Assembly (NCBI RefSeq): GCF_000212415.1
Contig: NC_015500.1
Coordinates: forward strand, 1,860,001 to 1,924,000
Direction: 5' to 3'
Source: Treponema brennaborense DSM 12168
Lineage (GTDB): Bacteria > Spirochaetota > Spirochaetia > Treponematales > Treponemataceae
Length of the DNA: 64,000 nucleotides
Part shown: piece after piece, positions 52,903 to 61,174 of the stretch
How the letters are laid out: each line of letters begins with the position of its first letter
Position numbering within the stretch: the first letter of the stretch is position 1
The notes under the pieces: generated by a model
Seen by the model: only the letters and a program-made list of their open reading frames with translations
Databases searched by the model: none
Told to the model about the DNA's origin: nothing
Program-made: the position numbers and the translations under genes

Positions 52903-52931
52903 AGTGTACGGGCACGAGCCGTGAAAGTCAA
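52903..52931 (-). promoter_or_regulatory. Candidate promoter of the DUF6062 gene, leaderless
   Basis: TTGACT (52931-52926), 17 bases, TACACT (52908-52903), 6 bases, ATG at 52896. Confidence 0.62.
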
Positions 52932-52950
52932 GCAAAAACGACGTTCCGGA

Positions 52951-54393
52951 CTATTTTAAACGAAGCGTAAATTCGATCCAGCGGCCTTTTTTGCCGTCGA
53001 CGGTGATGCATCCGTTATGCGCTTCAGCGATCGATTCCGCGATGGGAAGCCCCAGTCCGCAGCCGCCCGTTTCGCGCGTACGGGACGCGTCGCTGCGGTA
53101 AAAGCGGCGGAATATTTTTTTCATCTCGGCGCGGTCAAGTCCTTCGCCCTCGTTGAAAACGGAAACAGAAATCGGCTGACAGCGTGCACCCGTTTTTCCC
53201 CGGGAACGGCCGGATTCGGTTCGCAGTGAAACGCGGATGAGCGCGCCCGGCGACGCGTTTTTAACCGCGTTATCGATGAGCACGACGACGGCCTGTATAA
53301 TATGGCGTTCGTCGCCCGTATACCGGATACCGTCGGGAATCCGCAGTTCCAATTTTTGACCGTGTTCGTAGACGATGCTTTCAAAAGGAAGCACGGCGGC
53401 GGTAACCGCACGGCTCGCGTCGAATTCGGAATGAACGAACGGTTCGCGGCCGGCGTCGCTTTTAGCCAAATACAGCAGGTCTTTGACCAGTTCGCCCATT
53501 CGGATATTTTCAGACACAATGTATCCGAGCCATTTGTTTTCACCGATTTCCCCGGCGAGCGCGTCCGCATTCGCGCCGATAACGGCGATGGGCGTTTTCA
53601 ATTCGTGGCCGGCGTCGGCAATGAAGCGTTTCTGATTTTCAAAAGCGTCCCGCACCGGACGAACCGCGCGGTCTGCAAAAAAAGCAGCGGCGGCGAACGA
53701 AACGAACATGGCGAGCGCGTAAATTCCGGCCGACGCGACGAGCAAACGCCTGCGCACGGCGAATTCGTCGGAGCAGTCGCTGAACACGACGAGCGCGCCG
53801 TACGGCCGCGCTTCTTTCAGGTAGCGGAACGCACCCTGTACGCCGAAGACGGGCCCGTCTGCAGGCGCGGCTGCTGACGGCGTTATGCTTGAAACGAGCG
53901 CGGCGATTTCGCTTTCCGTGTATCTGAGCGGAAATCGGGAAACGATTGCGCTGAACGTACCGTTCTCTTTCAGTTTTACCCCGAACACGTTCCGCTCCGA
54001 ATGAGTTACACCGGCGCCCGGTAATACCGTTCCGCTCAGAAAATGCCAGAAACGGGATGGTTCTTCCGGCGGCGGTGAAACGGATTCAGCCGGCGAGGCG
54101 GCAGGTTCCGGCGGCTCAGCGGCAATCTCCGTCCGCATATCGGGTTCAGGCGGCTCAGCGGCGGCGTTCCGTTCCCGGCTTGTCAGCCGGCCGGTTTCAA
54201 TACGATCGGGGGGACTGATTTTCCGCCCCTGCCGTTCATACGCCGCGAAATCTTTCATCAGCCGAACGGACTGCATTTTGCCGCCCCGATATACGGTGAG
54301 ATTCAGTGCGATCAGGACGACGGCGAAAACGACCGCCAAAATGGCGACGACGGTCACGATCAATTTACGTTTCAGCCGGGCGATTACGTTCAT
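52951..54393 (-). CDS. Sensor histidine kinase
   Basis: A 480-residue membrane kinase. TM1 is near residues 11-34 and TM2 near 221-243, around a periplasmic domain with a Pro/Glu-rich linker (residues about 70-115). The H-box is DAGHELKTPIAVIG near 270, the N-box VVLIDNAVKNAS, the G-boxes near 440 (GGCGLGLPIAESIAEAHNG). The signal is unknown. Its ATG overlaps the response regulator stop by 4 bases. No HAMP domain is evident; the segment after TM2 is short. Confidence 0.93.
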   Translation of the reverse strand: MNVIARLKRKLIVTVVAILAVVFAVVLIALNLTVYRGGKMQSVRLMKDFAAYERQGRKISPPDRIETGRLTSRERNAAAEPPEPDMRTEIAAEPPEPAASPAESVSPPPEEPSRFWHFLSGTVLPGAGVTHSERNVFGVKLKENGTFSAIVSRFPLRYTESEIAALVSSITPSAAAPADGPVFGVQGAFRYLKEARPYGALVVFSDCSDEFAVRRRLLVASAGIYALAMFVSFAAAAFFADRAVRPVRDAFENQKRFIADAGHELKTPIAVIGANADALAGEIGENKWLGYIVSENIRMGELVKDLLYLAKSDAGREPFVHSEFDASRAVTAAVLPFESIVYEHGQKLELRIPDGIRYTGDERHIIQAVVVLIDNAVKNASPGALIRVSLRTESGRSRGKTGARCQPISVSVFNEGEGLDRAEMKKIFRRFYRSDASRTRETGGCGLGLPIAESIAEAHNGCITVDGKKGRWIEFTLRLK

Positions 54394-55124
54394 ACCAACG
54401 AATATCCTATGCCGCGGCTCGTTTTGATTTCGGCTTTGGATCCGATAAACCGCATTTTTTTTCTCAGAAACGAAATGAATACTTCCAGATTATTGTATTC
54501 GGCATCGGAATCGCCGCCCCATACTTTTTCGAGAATACGTTCTTTCGTCAAAATCTGATTCGGGTTCTGGACGAGCATTTCCATGATGCGGTATTCTTTC
54601 AGTGAAAGTTTTATTTTTCCGCCGGAAGGAATCTGGCAGTCGTCCCGCGCATCTATACCACTCCGCCGCGCATCTATACCACTCCGCCGCGCATCCGTGC
54701 ACAACTCGCACGTTTTGGGATCGAGCGCCAAATCGCCGTATTCCAGGCAGCCGGTGATTACTTCGCCCCGGCGCCGGGTAAGCGCCCGAATGCGGGCAAG
54801 CAATTCATCGGTGGAAAACGGTTTGGTCATATAGTCGTCCGCTCCGTGGTCGAGACCGGAAACTTTATCCGCTATTTCATCCTTTGCAGTAAGCAGCAGA
54901 ACGGGTACGTTGTTTTTAGCCGCCCGCAATTCACGCAGAACGGACAAACCGTCCAGTCCCGGCATCATGATATCGAGAATAACGGCATCGTACACGCCGG
55001 ACGCGATATACGCCAGCGCGCTTTTTCCGTCATACACCGCGTCGACGTCGTACGTGTGCTTTGAAAGGATTTCGCACAACGCGCAGGAAAGCCTTTTTTC
55101 ATCTTCCGCAAGTAACAATCGCAT
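54390..55124 (-). CDS. OmpR/PhoB-type response regulator
   Basis: A 244-residue regulator. The receiver (1-118) has acidic DE at 7-8, the phospho-acceptor Asp in VILDIMMPGLDG near 51, Thr and Lys in LLLTAKDEIA. The winged-helix domain (about 128-244) has the LSLKEYRIMEMLVQNPNQ helix and VEVFISFLRKKM-type recognition helix. Residues 146-162 contain an in-frame tandem duplication (DARRSGIDARRSGIDARDD) before the wing core, making the linker or first strands longer than usual. It is paired with the kinase gene downstream. TATACT is 6 bases before the ATG. Confidence 0.93.
   Translation of the reverse strand: MRLLLAEDEKRLSCALCEILSKHTYDVDAVYDGKSALAYIASGVYDAVILDIMMPGLDGLSVLRELRAAKNNVPVLLLTAKDEIADKVSGLDHGADDYMTKPFSTDELLARIRALTRRRGEVITGCLEYGDLALDPKTCELCTDARRSGIDARRSGIDARDDCQIPSGGKIKLSLKEYRIMEMLVQNPNQILTKERILEKVWGGDSDAEYNNLEVFISFLRKKMRFIGSKAEIKTSRGIGYSLV
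54647..54695. repeat. 21-bp in-frame tandem repeat in the response regulator gene
   Basis: gcgcatctataccactccgc plus one base recurs at 54647 and 54668, with a partial third copy at 54689. Seven codons per unit, identical. Confidence 0.93.
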
Positions 55125-55130
55125 ACCGAC

Positions 55131-55136
55131 AGTATA
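55131..55136 (-). promoter_or_regulatory. -10 element of the two-component operon, leaderless
   Basis: TATACT (55136-55131), 6 bases, ATG at 55124. The -35 region is AT-rich without a good hexamer. No Shine-Dalgarno. Confidence 0.45.
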
Positions 55137-55172
55137 CCACGGTTTATTAAAATAATCTTAAAATGAAACCGT

Positions 55173-56015
55173 TCAGCGCAGATCTTCCGTCTTGATCCAA
55201 TCCTGATCGTCGTACGCACGGTTTTCACCGGCCATCGACCAAATGAACGTATAATTACACGTTCCGCAGCCGGAATGAATTGACCAACTGGGATTCAGCA
55301 CGGCTTGTTCGTTGTGCATAACGACGTGCCGAGTCTCGTTCGGTTCGCCCATATAATGGAACACGACGTTGTCTTTTTTGATATCGAAATAAAAATACAC
55401 TTCCATGCGGCGTTCGTGCGTGTGCACGGGCATCGTGTTCCAGACGGAACCTTCGGCGAGCGCCGTGCAGCCCATGGAAAGCTGGCACGTTTCCAAAACG
55501 TCGGGATGAATGAACTGATATATCGTGCGTTCGTTTGAAGTGGCGAGTGCGCCCAATTTTACCACTTTGCAGGTGTCTTTGGTGATCAGTTTTGCCGGGC
55601 ACGGTTTATGCGCGGGAGTGGAACACATATAAAACTTTGCCGGGGCCGAAGCGTCGCCGCTGGCAAATTCGACGTTTTTAGTGCCCATCGGCAGATATAA
55701 TCCGTTCAGATTCGCCAGTTCGTATTCGGTACCGTCCGCATATACGGTTCCGCGGCCGCCGATGTTGATGATGCCCAATTCGCGGCGCTCCATAAAAAAA
55801 TGCACGCCGAAATTTTTCCACGGATCGATATTCTTTTCTATATTTATTTTTCCGGTTACCGGCATCGCGCCGAGCACGACGATGCGGTCGATATGGGAAT
55901 AGACGACGGAAACGTCGTCCGCACGGAAAATATCCTGAATCAGAAATTCATTGCGGATTTCATCGGTATTGTACCGCTGAAAATCTTTTTGATTTGCCGA
56001 ATAACGCGTATCCAT
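55173..56015 (-). CDS. kduI: 4-deoxy-L-threo-5-hexosulose-uronate ketol-isomerase
   Basis: A 280-residue KduI (5-keto-4-deoxyuronate isomerase), a cupin of the usual size used in pectin and other uronate catabolism. Zinc ligands are in PVHTHERRMEVYFYFD (H-x-H-x5-E pattern). MGEPNETRHVVMHNEQAV and the C-terminal WSIHSGCGTCNYTFIWSMAG are typical. IolB is a weaker alternative. The start MDTRYSANQKDFQ follows GGAGG by 8 bases; the frame is open upstream to 56273 but that part is an AT-rich promoter region. No other pectin gene is adjacent. Confidence 0.94.
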   Translation of the reverse strand: MDTRYSANQKDFQRYNTDEIRNEFLIQDIFRADDVSVVYSHIDRIVVLGAMPVTGKINIEKNIDPWKNFGVHFFMERRELGIINIGGRGTVYADGTEYELANLNGLYLPMGTKNVEFASGDASAPAKFYMCSTPAHKPCPAKLITKDTCKVVKLGALATSNERTIYQFIHPDVLETCQLSMGCTALAEGSVWNTMPVHTHERRMEVYFYFDIKKDNVVFHYMGEPNETRHVVMHNEQAVLNPSWSIHSGCGTCNYTFIWSMAGENRAYDDQDWIKTEDLR

Positions 56016-56042
56016 ATAAAAACCTCCATAAATACGAACATT

Positions 56043-56071
56043 ATGATGTATCAAACGGAATATATTGTCAA
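56043..56071 (-). promoter_or_regulatory. Candidate promoter of kduI
   Basis: Perfect TTGACA (56071-56066), 17 bases, CATCAT (56048-56043), the same pair as at the DUF4912 gene. The leader is about 20 bases with GGAGG. Confidence 0.5.
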
Positions 56072-56179
56072 ACGGAAACGCGCGTAAAACCATTTTTGAA
56101 CAAAATGACGACGGAAAAGGACAAAACGCCGATTCGGCCGTGCTCGCGAAAAAACCGCACAAAATTAAAAAAAACACAA

Positions 56180-56216
56180 AATTACTATTGACAGAAACAC
56201 AATTACTATATACAGT
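56180..56216 (+). promoter_or_regulatory. trp promoter with candidate operator
   Basis: TTGACA (56188-56193), 17 bases, TACAGT (56211-56216). AATTACTAT occurs at 56180-56188 and 56201-56209, 21 bases apart (two helical turns). The inverted repeat TTACT-ATATAC-AGTAA (56203-56218) overlaps the -10. A repressor site is likely by its form; the regulator is unknown. The leader is about 42 bases and holds no leader peptide. Confidence 0.55.
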
Positions 56217-56264
56217 AACATTAAAACAAACTGATACTATAAAAAGAAACAAAGGAGATAAAAT

Positions 56265-57779
56265 ATGGCACACCGAAGCGACGCGCTGTACCTGTCCGTA
56301 CCCGGCGACCGCTACACGCCGTTTTCACTCGCAAAAAAACTCGGCGCGCGGGCGATTCTGGAATCCGCAAGTTTTTCGCACGGAAAAGAACGGTATTCGA
56401 TACTGCTGACCGAAGAGGCCTTCCGCATCGTACAGGACGATAAAGGAATCGCGTTCATCGTAAACGGCGAACGGAAAGCGTTCGGAACGCCGAACGCAGC
56501 GGCGGCTTCGGATTCGTGTAACCGATCGGACGCGCTTAGCGGCTTGAACACGTGCGACGGCGCGCCCGCACGGCAGAGACCGGCCGGCAGACAGCCGGAC
56601 ATACTCGACGCGCTCGAATACGTCGCGTCCCAAAACGCGGCCGTGCCGGGCGACGTTCCGCTCCCCGCCGCGGGAATCGGCTACCTCGGCTACGAATTCT
56701 GCGCGCGCTGCGATACCGTCGCGCTCGCTCCGCAGACGGACGAACTCGCCATCCCCGAATCCGAGTTCATCGTCGGCCACGTGTATATCGTTTTCGACCA
56801 TTTTACCGAGCGGCTGCACATCTGCGCGCTCAATTATGCGGAACACGAAATCGATCTGCAAAAGGCGACCGATACGCTGCAAAAAAGGCTTTCCGATCTC
56901 GATTTTTCGTATCTTGCCGAGCCGGAAACGCCGGCGCCGTGCACGACCGTAACGGATCTTGCCGAATCGCGCGCCGCGTATATTGAAAAAGTGAACGCCC
57001 TGAAAAAACACATCGTCGCCGGCGACCTTTTGCAGGCAGTGCCGTCGCGCAGGCTCCGACTGGAATGTGAAACGGGCGCGCTCGAAATATACCGCCGCCT
57101 GCGCTCGGTAAATCCTTCGCCGTATTTGCTGTACCTCGATTTCGGCACGCATCAGCTGGTCGGCTCCTCGCCGGAAAGCCTCGTCCGCGTACGCAGCCGA
57201 ACGGCGTCTATCAGGCCGATCGCCGGCACGAGGCGCCGAGGCAAAAACGCTGCGGAAGATGAAAAACTCAAACGGGAACTGCTCGACGATCCAAAAGAAC
57301 GGGCGGAACATCTGATGCTGGTCGATCTTGCCCGAAACGATTTGGGGCGCGTCTGCGAAGCCGGTTCCGTCGCGGTCACGCGTTTTATGGAATGCGAACC
57401 GTTCAGCCACGTCATGCATTTGGTGTCCGACGTTGAAGGAACGGTCGCCGGCACGGGTGCGGACGGCGTTTCAGCCGTGCAAGTGCTCCGCTCGGCGTTT
57501 CCCGCGGGAACCGTGAGCGGCGCTCCGAAAATCCGCGCGATGGAAATTCTTTCCGGACTCGAAAAAACGAAGCGGAATTTTTACGCGGGAGCCGTCGGCT
57601 ATATCGACGCAAAAGGCGGCCTCGATTTCTGCATCGCAATCAGATGCGCCCTGAAACAGGGAGCGCGCTGGACGCTGCAAGCCGGCGGCGGTATCGTGTA
57701 CGACTCGGTTCCCGAACGCGAATGGGAAGAAACGAATGAAAAACTGGGCGCCATGCTCGCCGTGCTGCGCAACGCATAA
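56265..57779 (+). CDS. trpE: Anthranilate synthase component I
   Basis: A 504-residue TrpE making anthranilate from chorismate with glutamine-derived ammonia from the TrpG domain. The tryptophan feedback site LESAS is near residue 31 (AILESASFSHGKERYSI). The chorismate-binding half (about 240-500) has GDLLQAVPSRRLRLE, SPESLVRVRSR, IAGTRRRGK, LVDLARNDLGRVCEAG, HLVSDVEGTVAG, FPAGTVSGAPKIRAMEI and QAGGGIVYDSVPEREWEET. An insert near 80-125 (poorly conserved) lengthens the N-domain. AAAGGAG precedes the ATG. It heads the trp operon but is separated from trpGD by 184 bases. Confidence 0.96.
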   Translation: MAHRSDALYLSVPGDRYTPFSLAKKLGARAILESASFSHGKERYSILLTEEAFRIVQDDKGIAFIVNGERKAFGTPNAAAASDSCNRSDALSGLNTCDGAPARQRPAGRQPDILDALEYVASQNAAVPGDVPLPAAGIGYLGYEFCARCDTVALAPQTDELAIPESEFIVGHVYIVFDHFTERLHICALNYAEHEIDLQKATDTLQKRLSDLDFSYLAEPETPAPCTTVTDLAESRAAYIEKVNALKKHIVAGDLLQAVPSRRLRLECETGALEIYRRLRSVNPSPYLLYLDFGTHQLVGSSPESLVRVRSRTASIRPIAGTRRRGKNAAEDEKLKRELLDDPKERAEHLMLVDLARNDLGRVCEAGSVAVTRFMECEPFSHVMHLVSDVEGTVAGTGADGVSAVQVLRSAFPAGTVSGAPKIRAMEILSGLEKTKRNFYAGAVGYIDAKGGLDFCIAIRCALKQGARWTLQAGGGIVYDSVPEREWEETNEKLGAMLAVLRNA

Positions 57780-57787
57780 AAGAGTGT

Positions 57788-57828
57788 AAGATAAAAACCG
57801 CCCACACTATCGTCGGTTTTTATCTTTT
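57788..57828 (+). terminator. Terminator-like hairpin between trpE and trpGD
   Basis: AAGATAAAAACCG (57788-57800) pairs with CGGTTTTTATCTT (57814-57826), with a T-rich end. AGTGT (57783-57787) could instead pair with ACACT (57804-57808), excluding the first fold. Two more hairpins follow: AAGTTTGC-GTT-GCAAACTT (57848-57866) and GCAGCTTC/GAAGCTGC (57878-57905). A TTGACA is at 57925-57930 with weak TATGGG 17 bases on. The rest of the 184-base gap has no gene. Confidence 0.6.
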
Positions 57829-57963
57829 ATAAGTTTGTGTTTTTATAAGTTTGCGTTGCAAACTTTCTTATCAAGTGCAGCTTCTCACTTTGCTGCGAAG
57901 CTGCGTAAAAAGCCAAGTCGGAAATTGACAGTTCCTCCGTGACTTTTTATGGGAGAAATCGAC

Positions 57964-59571
57964 ATGATTGCAGTAATCGATAATTACGATTCGTTCACGT
58001 ACAATATCGTACAAGTGATTTCACGGCTGAGCGGCGAACAGGTCGCCGTGTTCCGCAGCAGAGAATGCACGCTCCAAGATATAGAAAACGTGCACCCGTC
58101 CGGCCTGATAGTGTCGCCCGGCCCGGGAAATCCGGCCGATGCGGGAATCAGCGTGGACGCAATCCGCCGATACGCGGGAAAAATCCCGATTTTGGGGATA
58201 TGTTTGGGACATCAGGCGATCGCTTACGCGTTCGGAGCCGATATCGTCGGTGCAAAGCGGATAAGACACGGCTCGGCGGAAAAGATCGCGCTCGACGGCA
58301 AAGGACTGTTCCGTTCCATCGGAACTGAAAGAACGTTCACCCGATATCACAGCCTCGCCGTAGATGAAAAAACGCTCCCCGCCGATTTTGAAATCACCGC
58401 CCGCTCCGACGACGGCGATATCATGGGAATCCGCCATAAAACGTACGTACTGGAAGGAGTGCAGTTTCATCCCGAATCGATCGCATCCGACGGCTGCGAC
58501 GCGTTTTTTACGTCGTTTCTGAACTATCGGCGCGAAAATCTTCCGGCAGCGGCCATTTTGGGCACGCTCGCGAACGGGAAAAATCTCACGCAGGAAGCCG
58601 CCGAACTTTTTATGGAAGACCTGACGGACGGCTTTCAGGATCCGCGCCAGACGGCGGCCATACTGAGCGCGCTCGCCGTCAAAGGTCCCTCCGCAGCCGA
58701 AATCGCCGGCTGCGCCGCCGTACTGTGCCGGAAGAAAAAAACGCTTCCGCTCGCCGGCGGCGTCGAACTCACCGATATAGTCGGAACCGGCGGCGACGGC
58801 AAAGGCAGTTTCAACATCAGTTCCTTTGCGGCGCTGATCGCGGCGGCCTGCGGTCTGCCGGTCGCAAAACACGGAAACCGCGCCGTTTCAAGCAAATCAG
58901 GTTCCGCCGATTTTTACGAATCGCTCGGCATCAAAATCGACAATCTGCCGGAAAAAACCGCCGCCGTTATCGAACAGTCGAACTTCGGCTTTTTATACGC
59001 GCCGGTCTATCATCGCGCGATGCGCCACGCGGCTCCGGTCAGAAAATCGCTCGGTATCAAAACGATTATGAATCTGATAGGACCGCTCTCGAATCCTGCC
59101 GGCGCGCGCTGTCAAATGCTCGGCGTGTACGACGAATCGCTGCTCGACCCCGTTGCCGAAGCGTCGAAACTGCTCGGTTCCAAACGAGTCATGACCGTGT
59201 GCAGCGAAGACGGCTTCGATGAACTGTCTCCGTGCGCGCCCACGCACGTTACCGAAATCGACGAAGACGGCGTAAAGCGTTCGTACACGGTCGTTCCGGA
59301 AGAGTTCGGCATTTCAGGCTGCACTCCGGACGGTCTTGCCGGAGGAACCGGCGCGGAAAACGCGCGGATTGCCCTCGACCTGCTGGCCGCTCCGGAAACG
59401 TCCGCACGCACAACGGTAGCCGAAGCGTGCTGTCTGAACGCGGGAGCCGCGCTCTACATCGGCGGCAGAAGCGCCTCCATCAGGGACGGATACGCGCAAG
59501 CAAAAGCCGCGCTGAAAAACGGACTGGTCGCGCAAAAACTTGCACAAGTACGGGAGCTGAGCAATGCCTGA
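57964..59571 (+). CDS. trpGD: Anthranilate synthase component II / anthranilate phosphoribosyltransferase fusion
   Basis: A 535-residue fusion, as in E. coli TrpD. Residues 1-190 are the class I glutamine amidotransferase: IVSPGPGNPADAGIS, catalytic Cys in ILGICLGHQAIAYAFG near 83, and His in VQFHPESIAS. Residues about 200-535 are TrpD: DIVGTGGDGKGSFNISSFAA and AKHGNRAVSSKSGSADFYES for PRPP and anthranilate binding, NLIGPLSNPAG later. The start MIAVIDNYDSFTYN follows GGGAG by 8 bases; ATG 57949 adds five residues. It overlaps trpCF by 8 bases. Confidence 0.95.
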   Translation: MIAVIDNYDSFTYNIVQVISRLSGEQVAVFRSRECTLQDIENVHPSGLIVSPGPGNPADAGISVDAIRRYAGKIPILGICLGHQAIAYAFGADIVGAKRIRHGSAEKIALDGKGLFRSIGTERTFTRYHSLAVDEKTLPADFEITARSDDGDIMGIRHKTYVLEGVQFHPESIASDGCDAFFTSFLNYRRENLPAAAILGTLANGKNLTQEAAELFMEDLTDGFQDPRQTAAILSALAVKGPSAAEIAGCAAVLCRKKKTLPLAGGVELTDIVGTGGDGKGSFNISSFAALIAAACGLPVAKHGNRAVSSKSGSADFYESLGIKIDNLPEKTAAVIEQSNFGFLYAPVYHRAMRHAAPVRKSLGIKTIMNLIGPLSNPAGARCQMLGVYDESLLDPVAEASKLLGSKRVMTVCSEDGFDELSPCAPTHVTEIDEDGVKRSYTVVPEEFGISGCTPDGLAGGTGAENARIALDLLAAPETSARTTVAEACCLNAGAALYIGGRSASIRDGYAQAKAALKNGLVAQKLAQVRELSNA

Positions 59572-61156
59572 CATTTTAGCCGAAATCGTCGCACGGCGAG
59601 CGCGCGACCTTGAAACGCTCGGCGCAACCTTCGGAAGTACGATTCCCGAATGCCGGCAGCGGCCGATCGTACCGTTTCTGGCGCGGCCGGGAACGATTCT
59701 CGAAATAAAAAGGGCTTCTCCTTCCAAAGGAAACATCGCGCCGGAGCTGAACGCAGCGGAAACGGCGAGGCTGTATGCGGATGCGGGAACGCAGGCGATT
59801 TCGGTACTGACCGAACGGAACTTTTTCGGCGGTTCGCTTGCCGACCTGACGGACGCCGCACGGGCCGCTCCGCGGACAGCGATTCTCCGCAAGGATTTCA
59901 TTCTGCGCAAAGACGAAATCGGCGTTTCGTTCCGAGCCGGAGCGGATGCCGTGCTGCTCATTGCGCGGATACTGAGTGCGGAAAAACTCCGCGAGTTCGC
60001 ACTCGAATGCCGTTCGTTCGGCATAACGCCGTTTATCGAAATACGCGGCGAACACGATATCGAAAAATTCAGGGAAGCGTTCCGTGCGTGTTCCGAACGG
60101 GACGGAAACGCACAGACGGAACGGGACGGCGCGACGCCCCACCCCGTTCCCGTTGCAGGCGTGAACGCACGGGATCTTGCAACGTTCGCGACAGATCCGC
60201 TCGTACCGCCGTCTTTTACCGAACTCGCCCCGTACAAAGTCGTCTTCGAGTCGGGAATCCGTCATCCGGCAGCGGCGGCGTTCGCGGGAAGCATGGGTTT
60301 CGACGGGATTCTGGTGGGAGAAGCCGCGGCACGCAGCCCGGAAACGGTCGACGCCATAGTAAAAGCTTTTACGCTTCAGGCTGAAGCGGCGGCTGAAGTA
60401 AAGGCAAAAACGAAAGGTGAGCACGGCCGAACGCAGCGGTTCCTATCAGAAAACGCCGCGTTCTGGGAACGGATCGCCGTAAAACTCCGCACGGAAAAAA
60501 GGCGGCCGCTGATAAAAATCTGCGGACTGACGAACGAAGCCGACGCGAAATACGCAGCGCACTCCGGAGCGGATATGCTCGGCTTCGTATTCACACCGGA
60601 AAGTCCGCGAAACGTGAGCGCGGAACGGGTGCGCGCGATACGTGAAGCACTGTGCGCCGCCGGATTGCGCCCGCCGTGTATCGGCGTGATAACCGATCCC
60701 GATTCAGCCGAAGCGGCGGAAGCGGCAAAGCTCGTACGGGAAGGCGTGCTCGACGCGCTCCAATTTCACGGCTGCAGCGTACCCGACCCTGCTTCCGAAA
60801 CCGCCCGGCGGATCGCCTGTTACGGCGCGGTGCGCCCCGAATCCGTGTCTGGCTTGGGCGAACTCGAAACCCTTTTGGAACACGGACAGCCGCGCGTACT
60901 GCTTGACGCGTTTCATCGGAATCTGAACGGCGGAACGGGAACGCAGGCGGCACCGGCTATCGTACGTGCGGCGGCAAAAATGACGCCGCTTTGGCTTGCC
61001 GGCGGCATTACGCCTGAAAATGTTTCTTCTATTATAAAGGAATACGATCCGGAATTGATCGACGTTTCGAGCGGAACGGAACTGTCGCCCGGAAAAAAAG
61101 ATTACGCGAAAATAGACGCACTGATGAATACTATCCGCCGAAATACGGCGGAATAG
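59564..61156 (+). CDS. trpCF: Indole-3-glycerol-phosphate synthase / phosphoribosylanthranilate isomerase fusion
   Basis: A 530-residue fusion, as in E. coli TrpC. TrpC is about 1-268: ILEIKRASPSKGNIAPELNA, AISVLTERNFFGGSLADL, ILRKDFILRKDEIGVSFRAG, VAGVNARDLATF, FESGIRHP. It has a short insert (SERDGNAQTERDGATPH) before the VNARDL strand. A linker of about 45 charged residues follows. TrpF is about 318-530: LIKICGLTNEADAKYAAHSG with the catalytic Cys, DALQFHG, LLDAFHRNLNGGTG and LAGGITPENV. The two catalyse consecutive steps in reverse order of the polypeptide. Confidence 0.95.
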   Translation: MPDILAEIVARRARDLETLGATFGSTIPECRQRPIVPFLARPGTILEIKRASPSKGNIAPELNAAETARLYADAGTQAISVLTERNFFGGSLADLTDAARAAPRTAILRKDFILRKDEIGVSFRAGADAVLLIARILSAEKLREFALECRSFGITPFIEIRGEHDIEKFREAFRACSERDGNAQTERDGATPHPVPVAGVNARDLATFATDPLVPPSFTELAPYKVVFESGIRHPAAAAFAGSMGFDGILVGEAAARSPETVDAIVKAFTLQAEAAAEVKAKTKGEHGRTQRFLSENAAFWERIAVKLRTEKRRPLIKICGLTNEADAKYAAHSGADMLGFVFTPESPRNVSAERVRAIREALCAAGLRPPCIGVITDPDSAEAAEAAKLVREGVLDALQFHGCSVPDPASETARRIACYGAVRPESVSGLGELETLLEHGQPRVLLDAFHRNLNGGTGTQAAPAIVRAAAKMTPLWLAGGITPENVSSIIKEYDPELIDVSSGTELSPGKKDYAKIDALMNTIRRNTAE

Positions 61157-61174
61157 CAAACGAAAGGAGCATAC

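Noticed and set aside
56325-57419. A long minus-strand frame opposite trpE, and a similar one at 60704-61840 opposite trpC-F/trpB
   Set aside because: Both are antisense to clearly recognised enzymes and have no start signal.
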